A DNA stretch of 5,461 nt from Bacteroidaceae bacterium. Lineage in GTDB: Bacteria > Bacteroidota > Bacteroidia > Bacteroidales > Bacteroidaceae. This document shows positions 1-5,461 of this stretch, piece by piece (position 1 is the stretch's first letter; every line of letters begins with the position of its first letter). The stretch covers positions 1 to 5,461 of the forward strand of contig JAGCWG010000501.1 in NCBI GenBank assembly GCA_017961965.1. The letters run 5' to 3'. The notes beneath the pieces are model-generated. The model did no database searches, had not been told where the DNA came from, and saw nothing but the letters and a program-made list of their open reading frames with translations. The position numbers and the translations under genes were made by a program.

Positions 1-3000
1 AAGGGTGTAACCCAAAGTCAAAGTATTCAGACGAAGGAATGAAGCATCCTCAACAACCCAATCCGTAAGTGTATAATATTTAATGAGTGGACTCCACATT
101 GTAGTGTTGGCATTCATAGCCCTCAACTGATCCATATCATTACAAAGAGTACCATCTGCATTAAGATTAGTCCAACGTTTGCCATCTGCCATTTCCGATG
201 ACATACTGCGATAGTCCCATTTTGACGTAGTTGTATATTCCGCCTTATTAGCATTATAGACTTCATTACCTACGCTGAAATTGAAGTTTGCAGCAAGGTC
301 GAAACCGTATGCACGGATATTAAGACCGAAACCACCTGTGAAATCAGGATTTACGTTACCAATGATTGTATTGTCATCATCAGAAATCTTACCATCGGCA
401 GTATTACCACTTGCATCTGTTGTCTGACCTGTAGAATTCCATACCCATGCACCCTGAGCCTCATCCCAATGCTGTGTGGTAGAAGCTATCTTCATTGTAC
501 CAGGACGGATGTCACCAAGAAAAGCAGTTCCATCAATAACACCAGGCTTTAGAGTCCAACTCTTTGTTGATTCATTGTAGCCTACAAAGTCATCAACTTC
601 ATAGCGACCAGCGTTCTTGAAACCACGGATTTCACCAACCTGACCACTTACACCAATCCAGTAATCGTTACCAATCTCTGTAGATGCCCATGCTGTGTTC
701 CAACCGAAGTCCTTCATATCACCAAGAGATTTAATCTTACTCTTGTTGAAAGCGATATTTGCATTGAAGTCAATACCAAAGTTCTTTTTGTTTACTGCAT
801 GCCAAGAAATGGTGGCCTCAAAACCCTTGTTCTCAGTTTCGCCCATGTTGCGATATTGGTTATCATAACCAGTACCAGATACTGGGAACTCAATGAGAAG
901 ATCCTTCGTGTTACTGAGATATGCCTCAAAAGTACCAGAGAGTTTGCCACGAAGTACGGTAAAGTCAAGACCAACGTTGCGTGTTACTGTTGTCTCCCAC
1001 TTCAAATCCGGATTAGCCATTGTCTTGTTAGGAGCAACATAGTTCTCAAGGCCGTTTACCCATGTTGTGCTCTTTACATCGTATGACTGTATAAGCTGAC
1101 CAACAGGAATGTTATTGTTTCCTGATGTACCATAAGCTACACGGAACTTCAAATCGTCAAGCCATTTCTCCGTACTTTTCATGAATTTCTCAGAAGAAAC
1201 ACGCCAAGCAAGAGCTACTGATGGGAAATAGCCCCAACGGTTATTTTCATTGAACTTAGAAGATCCATCAGCACGGAATGTAGCATTTAACAGATACTTA
1301 TCATCATAGTTATAGCTGACACGACCGAAGTATGACAGGAGTTTGTCATCAGCCTTATAGTAATCATTTACACTAAATGGAGTTCCAATAGTAGAAAGCT
1401 TCCATGCTGTTTCTGCATCGAAGTCAATAGGGAATCCGTGAACCTCATCGGTTATGTCATGCTGCTTTGTAATCACATACTCATGACCGGCAAGCACATT
1501 CAATGAATGCTTGGAATCCTTACCGAACAACTTCTTGAAATCATAGTTCAAGGTGTTTGTACTGCGGAATCTATGACGCTTTGTGTCAATATTACGGATT
1601 ATTGGCTTTCCCTGATTCTCAGCAGCAGGGAAATTCCTTACATAATATGTTGTAGTTCCTTTATATGTCTGATCATACTGTGTATAATCGTCATAACCAA
1701 CCTCAGACCTTAACTTTAAGTTCTTTACGATGTCCCATCCGAATGCAGCAGAAACATTAAGGTTCTTACGCTCCTTCTTACGGTCGTTATCTTTCTGTGC
1801 AACGACTGGATTATACAGATTACCGAAGTCATCGTCAGAAGCACCAGAAGAAGAATTTAGGTTGGCAATAGGGAATGGAGGATAGATAACTGCATATTTC
1901 AGACGCTTGTCAGAATCATATACACTTGTTGCATCATTTGAGCCACTACCCCTTACATCAGTATCAACATATCTTGCCTGGAAATCGAGTGTGGTATTCT
2001 TGCTTGGCTTTGTATTCAGTTTGAGACTGAAATTATCACGCTTGAATGAAGAACCTATCTGGATAGCCTTATCATTCATGTGAGCATAGCTGAATACATA
2101 CTTAACAGACTCCGTACCACCATTAATGCTGATGTTATGGTTAAATGTGTTACCTGTACGACCATATACTATATCCTGCCAGTCATTAGTCTCTATATTC
2201 TGATAGAGATCCATGTCCTCGTAGTTACCGAAGTAGTCTGTATAGTCAGACATCTTGGTGAGGTCGCCCTGATTCCTCAGAAGAGCAAGCTCATACTGCC
2301 ATTTTGCATAGTCGTATGCACCAAGCACATCTACCTTCTTTGCGAGTTTTTTCCAACTGTAGTAAGCATTATATGACACACTCATCTTACCTGACTTTCC
2401 TCCCTTTGTGGTAACAAGGATTACACCATTAGCACCACGAGAACCATAGATAGCAGTAGAAGAGGCATCCTTCAAAGCTGTCATGTCCTCGATTTCTGAT
2501 GCTGGAATATCGCTGATACTCTCAACTGGGAAACCGTCAACAATGTAGAGAGGGTCGTTTGACTGAGTAATAGAACCGCCACCACGCACACGGATTTTCA
2601 CCTCTGCATCAGGTGAACCCTCGGTAGTCGTAACCTGCACACCTGCCATCTTACCGACAAGTGCCTCTGCTGCTGATGCAACAGGAACTGCCTCAAGAGC
2701 CTTGCTGCCTACGGTTGCTACAGAACCGGTAAGATCCTTCTTCTTCATAGTACCGTAACCCACTACAACAAGATCCTCAAGAGTATTATTGTCATCCACA
2801 AGCTCAATAGTGACATTTGACTGATCCTTTACATCAACAGTCTTGGTTTTCATACCAACGTATGAAACTACGAGTTTGTGACTCTTGCCCTTAAGAGTGA
2901 TTGAGAAATTTCCGTCGATGTCAGTAACAACACCATTCTGAACACCTTGTTCCTGTACAGTCGCACCTATAACGGTCTCGCCTGTAGCGTCCTTAACGAC

Positions 3001-3090
3001 ACCTTTCACAGTTTGTGCCTGTACTACCGCACAGAAGAGCAATAGCATGGCAACAAGCGCATAGCGTACGTTTTTAATTTTATCAGACAT
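1..3090 (-). CDS. SusC/RagA family TonB-linked outer membrane transporter (C-terminus beyond the left edge)
   Basis: Reading leftward from the ATG at 3088-3090 there are 1030 codons with no stop, running off the window. Residues 1-25 form a signal peptide: basic start (KIKNVR), hydrophobic core (LVAMLLLFCAVV), likely cleavage after VQA. Residues 28-98 are a carboxypeptidase-regulatory-like beta-sandwich (GATVQEQG, TDIDGNF, VSYVGM). EDLVVVGYG at 105-113 is the usual SusC linker. The plug follows, with DPLYIVDGFPV (179-189) and DASSTAIYGSRGANGVI (208-224), both hallmarks of the family. The rest is beta-barrel, including NPDFTGGFG near 914 and LRLNTLTLGYTL at the window edge. That last motif normally lies some tens of residues before the C-terminus, so only a short piece is missing. 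The protein should pair with a SusD lipoprotein, use TonB-ExbBD energy and import a glycan or peptide; the substrate cannot be read from the sequence. There is no STN domain, so no direct anti-sigma signalling is expected. Confidence 0.97.
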   Translation of the reverse strand, partial: MSDKIKNVRYALVAMLLLFCAVVQAQTVKGVVKDATGETVIGATVQEQGVQNGVVTDIDGNFSITLKGKSHKLVVSYVGMKTKTVDVKDQSNVTIELVDDNNTLEDLVVVGYGTMKKKDLTGSVATVGSKALEAVPVASAAEALVGKMAGVQVTTTEGSPDAEVKIRVRGGGSITQSNDPLYIVDGFPVESISDIPASEIEDMTALKDASSTAIYGSRGANGVILVTTKGGKSGKMSVSYNAYYSWKKLAKKVDVLGAYDYAKWQYELALLRNQGDLTKMSDYTDYFGNYEDMDLYQNIETNDWQDIVYGRTGNTFNHNISINGGTESVKYVFSYAHMNDKAIQIGSSFKRDNFSLKLNTKPSKNTTLDFQARYVDTDVRGSGSNDATSVYDSDKRLKYAVIYPPFPIANLNSSSGASDDDFGNLYNPVVAQKDNDRKKERKNLNVSAAFGWDIVKNLKLRSEVGYDDYTQYDQTYKGTTTYYVRNFPAAENQGKPIIRNIDTKRHRFRSTNTLNYDFKKLFGKDSKHSLNVLAGHEYVITKQHDITDEVHGFPIDFDAETAWKLSTIGTPFSVNDYYKADDKLLSYFGRVSYNYDDKYLLNATFRADGSSKFNENNRWGYFPSVALAWRVSSEKFMKSTEKWLDDLKFRVAYGTSGNNNIPVGQLIQSYDVKSTTWVNGLENYVAPNKTMANPDLKWETTVTRNVGLDFTVLRGKLSGTFEAYLSNTKDLLIEFPVSGTGYDNQYRNMGETENKGFEATISWHAVNKKNFGIDFNANIAFNKSKIKSLGDMKDFGWNTAWASTEIGNDYWIGVSGQVGEIRGFKNAGRYEVDDFVGYNESTKSWTLKPGVIDGTAFLGDIRPGTMKIASTTQHWDEAQGAWVWNSTGQTTDASGNTADGKISDDDNTIIGNVNPDFTGGFGLNIRAYGFDLAANFNFSVGNEVYNANKAEYTTTSKWDYRSMSSEMADGKRWTNLNADGTLCNDMDQLRAMNANTTMWSPLIKYYTLTDWVVEDASFLRLNTLTLGYTL

Positions 3091-3175
3091 AAGATTATGT
3101 TTGTTAGTTATTTAATATTAATGATTTACGTTCCAAAGGTTATGATGTTTCCAAATCAACTACATCCACGTAATG

Positions 3176-3204
3176 CAAATATAATACTTGCTTTTATTGA
3201 CAAA
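3176..3204 (-). promoter_or_regulatory. Bacteroidota-type promoter of the SusC gene
   Basis: Read on the minus strand, TATATTTG (3183-3176) matches the Bacteroidota -7 consensus TAnnTTTG exactly. A TTTG (3204-3201) lies upstream as the -33 element. The 17-base gap is about three bases shorter than the usual spacing of roughly 20, which lowers confidence. Transcription would begin near 3170 and leave an AT-rich leader of about 80 bases before the ATG at 3090. The leader shows no Shine-Dalgarno site, as is usual in this phylum. The assignment rests on motif match and position only. Confidence 0.6.
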
Positions 3205-3647
3205 GAGTTAATTCTTTTTTTATTTAACATCCGAACAGATTTGAAATGCCTTACTATAGTTAGTTTCAAAATCGTGTGTCATAAATGCTTGATTATCAGA
3301 TAAAAATTTAATATAACTGTCATTTACCAATTTAGTGGACAATAGTGTTTCTGTATAATTATCACAAGACAAAAATAGGTTAAAATAGCAGATTCTCAAT
3401 ATTTTATGATTATCACGCTATCGCGTATAAAACCCATTAGAGTCTTTACTACGCAATTTCGTGGCAAAGATAATCGTTTTTTATCTTAAATTCGTTTTTT
3501 TTCGGTTAAAGAAAGTTAAACGTGCTTTTTTGTTCAATTAGTACAACTTTTGCTTTTCTCATTCGCCAAAAAACAAGCTAAAATGTGTACTATTGCCCAT
3601 GGTTATGTTACAATGGACTCGCTACGAAGGTGCTTGTGAAATCAGAC
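3205..3647. other. AT-rich intergenic stretch with no convincing gene
   Basis: This 443-bp stretch lies between the susC promoter and the inverted-repeat element. It is strongly AT-rich with runs of A and T, as in 3477-3535. No reading frame on either strand has both a credible start and a recognisable product. Three small items are visible: a short inverted repeat ACGC-TATC-GCGT at 3415-3426, a minus-strand box TATCTTTG at 3472-3465, and a minus-strand frame open over 3220-3417 without a start codon near its beginning. It may be an eroded intergenic region or hold a small RNA; the sequence alone does not decide. Confidence 0.5.
3465..3472 (-). promoter_or_regulatory. Possible second leftward -7 box
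   Basis: The minus strand reads TATCTTTG, an exact fit to TAnnTTTG and the same octamer used by the forward promoter at 3963-3970. No TTTG is found about 20 bases upstream, only T/A-rich sequence, so the -33 half is missing. If active, it would start transcription near 3458, giving either a susC leader of about 370 bases or a separate small RNA. A chance match in AT-rich DNA is quite possible. Confidence 0.3.
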
Positions 3648-3689
3648 ATTACTTTTGGCAGCAAATAAAAAAAGTTTTTTAGCGTTTTT

Positions 3690-3739
3690 CCTGTCACACC
3701 GTCACACTCATTGAATATCAGCGAGTTATGCGTGACAGG
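3690..3739. repeat. Inner hairpin 1 of the inverted-repeat element
   Basis: CCTGTCAC at 3690-3697 is the exact reverse complement of GTGACAGG at 3732-3739, enclosing 34 bases. The stem is built from the same GTCAC core as the rest of the element, so the left arm could pair locally instead of with the distant right arm. Confidence 0.6.
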
Positions 3740-3748
3740 AAGGTTGTT

Positions 3749-3804
3749 TTCCCGTCACATTGCCGTCACAAGGCAATGTATGCGTGATAGGAGTGTGACG
3801 GGAA
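3749..3804. repeat. Inner hairpin 2, nested palindrome at the centre of the element
   Basis: TTCCCGTCACA (3749-3759) pairs perfectly with TGTGACGGGAA (3794-3804). Nested inside, CATTGCC (3758-3764) pairs with GGCAATG (3772-3778) around the 7-base loop GTCACAA; the two stems share two bases at 3758-3759. This is the most perfect local dyad of the intergenic region and sits at the centre of the 264-bp element. A T-run terminator is not present directly after it. Confidence 0.7.
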
Positions 3805-3938
3805 GGAAATGCTCCTGTCACACGTAACCAACTGACACTCAGGCGATGTGACGGTGTGACGACAAAATCGCAAAAAAACTTTTTTTATTTTAACCTGCTG
3901 CCAATAGTAATCTTTAATTTCGCAATTCATTTGATTTG

Positions 3939-3970
3939 TTTGGAGGTTTCAGGAAAAAATATTATCTTTG
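3939..3970 (+). promoter_or_regulatory. Bacteroidota-type promoter of the Rpn-like nuclease gene
   Basis: TTTG at 3939-3942 (with a second overlapping-phase TTTG at 3935-3938) and TATCTTTG at 3963-3970 match the Bacteroidota -33 and -7 elements. The 20-base gap is what the consensus predicts. Transcription should start near 3976, which is where the heptameric leader begins, about 75 bases before the ATG at 4051. The -33 element lies 27 bases outside the right end of the inverted-repeat element, so that element does not supply the promoter. Confidence 0.75.
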
Positions 3971-3977
3971 CAGACAA

Positions 3978-4047
3978 ACAAGGCTAAAGACGAATGTCAC
4001 AAGGCTAAAGACCTTTGACTCTTGTCCTCTGACTTTAGACTTTTAAC
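3978..4047 (+). repeat. Leader made of ten in-phase 7-bp units
   Basis: From 3978 to 4047 the sequence divides into ten consecutive heptamers, all ending in C. ACAAGGC and TAAAGAC occur at 3978-3991 and again, exactly 21 bases later, at 3999-4012, separated by GAATGTC. Then come CTTTGAC (4013), TCTTGTC (4020), CTCTGAC (4027), TTTAGAC (4034) and TTTTAAC (4041), close to a TTTTGAC consensus. The array starts at the predicted transcription start and stops three bases before the ATG, so it would form almost the whole 5' untranslated region. Its role is unknown. It may be a slippage-prone or translation-tuning leader, or a relic of duplication. Confidence 0.75.
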
Positions 4048-4050
4048 ATT

Positions 4051-4929
4051 ATGGCAAAATATCTTGACCCGAAAGCAGATCTGACCTTCAAGAAGGTGTT
4101 TGGTGAGCATAAGGAATTGCTCATCAGTTTCCTTAATGCCCTGTTGCCTCTGCCTGATGACAAGGAGATTGTAACATTGGAGTATCTCCCTTCGAAGATG
4201 GTGCCTGTGAATCCCGACAAGAAAGACACCATAGTGGATGTGCGCTGCAAGGACAGGGACGGCAGACAGTTTATCGTGGAGATGCAGATGTACTGGACCA
4301 ATGCCTTCAAGCAGAGAGCATTGCTGAACACCTGTAAGGCTTTCTCATTGCCGGCAGACCGCGGAGAGAAGTATTCTGAGTTGAAACCTGTCTATACACT
4401 AAGTCTCGTTAATGATATTGCCTTCCCTGAGCTTCCTGATGATTTCTATCATTGCTATATGATGACACATAGCAAGTATCGGGAATACACCATCGACGAT
4501 ATAGAAATGATATTTGTCGAGTTGCCTAAGTTCAAGGCTAACACGGTTCTCGACAAGAAAATGGCTGTGCTATGGCTGAGATTCCTTACAGAGATTAACG
4601 AGCACACCGTGGAGGTTGACAAGGAGCTTCTGATGGATGATAATGTAGCCAAGGCGGTAAGTCTTGTTGAGGAATCGGCATACAATGATGCCGAACTTCG
4701 CGCCATTGACCGTTACTGGGATTCGGTGAGCAGGGAGCGCACGGCATTATCGGAGAAATATCTTCTTGGCGAGGCCAAAGGTAGAGCTGAAGGACTTGCA
4801 GAAGGGCTTGCGGAAGGCATGAAGGAAGGCATCATAAAAACTGCAAAAAACATGAAAGCAGAAGGCTTGCCTACATCTCTTATTGCAAAGATGACAGGTC
4901 TTTCTGAGGAAGAAATAAACAAACTTTGA
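4051..4929 (+). CDS. Rpn-like PD-(D/E)XK nuclease / 'nuclease family transposase'
   Basis: This 292-residue protein has the standard layout of the PDDEXK_2 / Rpn group. It opens with LDPKADLTFKKVFG (5-18), the family's N-terminal signature. The nuclease core follows: IVDVRC with Asp63 and, fourteen residues on, VEMQM with Glu77 and Gln79, giving a D...ExQ site in place of ExK, as is common in the group. Residues 112-160 (KPVYTLSLVNDIAF, then a mixed segment ending FVELPKF) complete the typical core. The tail holds AEGL/AEGM repeats (246-261) and a closing EGLPTSLIAKMTGLSEEEINKL helix pair. Length and both ends look complete. Rpn proteins are metal-dependent DNA endonucleases that promote RecA-independent recombination; the 'transposase' name is by family only. 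The ATG follows the heptameric leader and has no Shine-Dalgarno site. The stop touches an RHS remnant. Family assignment is secure; activity is inferred. Confidence 0.93.
   Translation: MAKYLDPKADLTFKKVFGEHKELLISFLNALLPLPDDKEIVTLEYLPSKMVPVNPDKKDTIVDVRCKDRDGRQFIVEMQMYWTNAFKQRALLNTCKAFSLPADRGEKYSELKPVYTLSLVNDIAFPELPDDFYHCYMMTHSKYREYTIDDIEMIFVELPKFKANTVLDKKMAVLWLRFLTEINEHTVEVDKELLMDDNVAKAVSLVEESAYNDAELRAIDRYWDSVSRERTALSEKYLLGEAKGRAEGLAEGLAEGMKEGIIKTAKNMKAEGLPTSLIAKMTGLSEEEINKL
4786..4833 (+). repeat. Four tandem 12-bp units coding AEGL-AEGL-AEGM-KEGI
   Basis: Inside the nuclease gene, four successive 12-base units encode a four-residue repeat at residues 246-261. The DNA copies differ mainly at third positions (GCT/GCA/GCG for Ala; GGA/GGG/GGC for Gly), so the array looks old and selected at protein level. 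The segment is alpha-helical and charged and links the nuclease core to the C-terminal helices. Unit number could vary without breaking the frame. Confidence 0.75.
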
Positions 4930-5461
4930 TTCATACGGGCTCTCTCGAAAGCGATGCCAGCCGCAAGATAGCAAAGATTGAATATGACTATAACAACAAT
5001 CCTGTACGTATTCAATTCACCAACGGTAATGTTACCAAGTACATATATAATGCTACAGGCGAGAAAAAGCGTGTCATATATCAAACTTCTGTAGCAAATA
5101 TCATTGTTGCCATAGGCAGCACAAAGTACCTGACATCTTATCAGATACAGAGAACAGAAACTGTGGACTATCTTCTTGGAGGTGCGCTTACATTGAAGAA
5201 CGGCCGTATAGACAAGTATCAGTTTGATGAGGGATACTGTCAGGCTTCAGCAGCGGGTTCTGTTGATTATTTCGATTCTTACTATTACGACCGTGACCAT
5301 CTCGGCAACGTCCGTCGCGTGATAGAGCCTTACGGAACCAACAAGAGTTATGTCATTCAGACGATGGACTACTATCCTTTCGGTGCTGAGTTCTGCGACA
5401 ACAGCTCAAAGAGCTATGTGCAGAATCACAAGTATAACGGCAAGGAGTTTGACCATATGCA
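4926..5461 (+). pseudogene. 5'-truncated RHS repeat-associated core protein (continues past the right edge)
   Basis: One frame is open from 4908 to the window end. Recognisable RHS sequence begins near 4938 (GSLESDASRKIAKIEYDYNN), followed by VRIQFTNGNVTKYIYNATGEK, a typical Bacteroidota RHS repeat. The core hallmarks come next: YYYDRDHLGNVR (DHLGNVR at 5295-5315), DYYPFG (5367-5384) and KYNGKEFD (5430-5453). Intact RHS proteins have many hundreds of residues of secretion and YD-repeat sequence before this point. Here nothing precedes it but the nuclease gene. No ATG lies near the start; only a TTG at 4926-4928, overlapping the nuclease stop TGA, could open it, so it is probably a remnant or silent C-terminal cassette. 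The absence of stops over about 180 codons suggests recent truncation or retained use. The variable C-terminal tip, often a toxin, would lie just outside the window. Confidence 0.82.

Larger units (their letters stand above)
3648..3911. repeat. 264-bp inverted-repeat element with clustered GTCAC/GTGAC motifs
   Basis: The two ends are imperfect inverted copies about 60 bases long. Positions 3648-3662 match the complement of 3897-3911 at 14 of 15 bases (ATTACTTTTGGCAGC). Positions 3663-3684 match the complement of 3869-3890 at 21 of 22 (a run of A, then GTTTTTT, then GCG). Positions 3694-3706 match the complement of 3847-3859 exactly (TCACACCGTCACA). The right arm carries six extra bases at 3891-3896. 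Nine GTCAC or GTGAC copies lie between about 3693 and 3860. It has no coding frame and no clear target-site duplication at its borders. It could be a MITE-like non-autonomous element, a large cruciform-forming repeat or an array of protein-binding sites. The structure is seen directly; the function is unknown. Confidence 0.85.

Noticed and set aside
792..2376. Several short frames on both strands across the left part (for example 799-1086, 1507-1713 and 2080-2376 on the plus strand, 792-974 on the minus strand)
   Set aside because: All lie inside the continuous SusC coding frame on the minus strand, and their translations show no domain or coherent protein character.
3097..3303. A 68-codon plus-strand frame upstream of susC
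   Set aside because: It overlaps the susC promoter in antisense, is rich in Ile, Leu and Val as expected of AT-rich DNA, and has no suitable promoter or recognisable motif.
3415..3426. ACGC-TATC-GCGT as an operator
   Set aside because: The stem is only four bases on each side, is single-copy, and lies far from both well-supported promoters; chance is sufficient.
3663..3690. Intrinsic transcription terminator at the A-run/T-run of the left arm
   Set aside because: No GC-rich hairpin directly precedes a T-run on either strand, and both flanking genes point away from this site, so nothing needs terminating here.
3648..3911. CRISPR array as an explanation of the clustered GTCAC repeats
   Set aside because: The repeats are short, irregularly spaced and arranged in both orientations as palindromes, with no constant repeat-spacer period and no cas genes.
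4035..5084. Minus-strand frames opposite the nuclease and RHS sequences (4035-4331, 4455-4706, 4713-5084, 4747-4974)
   Set aside because: They are antisense to well-supported coding sequence. Their Ser- and Ala-rich runs are reverse readings of the charged helical repeats.

Overview
The window looks like a chromosomal segment from the phylum Bacteroidota, most like the gut or oral genera Prevotella/Segatella or Bacteroides. Three things support this. There is a long SusC/RagA-type TonB-dependent outer-membrane transporter. Two promoters match the Bacteroidota TTTG / TAnnTTTG consensus, and neither large gene has an obvious purine-rich Shine-Dalgarno site. The right edge holds a Bacteroidota-style RHS core. 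Genus is inferred from protein style only.

Layout. Positions 1-3090 (minus strand) hold the first 1030 residues of a SusC-family transporter. Its C-terminus, and the SusD-like lipoprotein gene expected after it, lie beyond the left edge. Positions 3091-4050 are a 960-bp AT-rich region between two divergent genes. From left to right it contains the susC leader and promoter, a stretch with only a weak promoter-like box, a 264-bp inverted-repeat element full of GTCAC/GTGAC motifs, a very good forward promoter, and a 70-bp leader that can be read entirely as ten 7-bp units. Positions 4051-4929 (plus strand) encode an apparently intact 292-residue PD-(D/E)XK nuclease of the Rpn / 'PD-(D/E)XK nuclease family transposase' group. 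After its stop codon the sequence passes within a few bases into the body of an RHS-repeat gene that has no N-terminal part, and this continues past the right edge.

How the parts relate. The transporter is probably a nutrient-uptake locus and looks functionally separate from the right half. The right half looks like a recombination-prone segment: a repeat element, a nuclease of a family linked to DNA mobility and recombination, and a 5'-truncated RHS remnant abutting it. No gene here is of an unknown family. The least explained parts are the inverted-repeat element, the heptameric leader and the nuclease/RHS junction.
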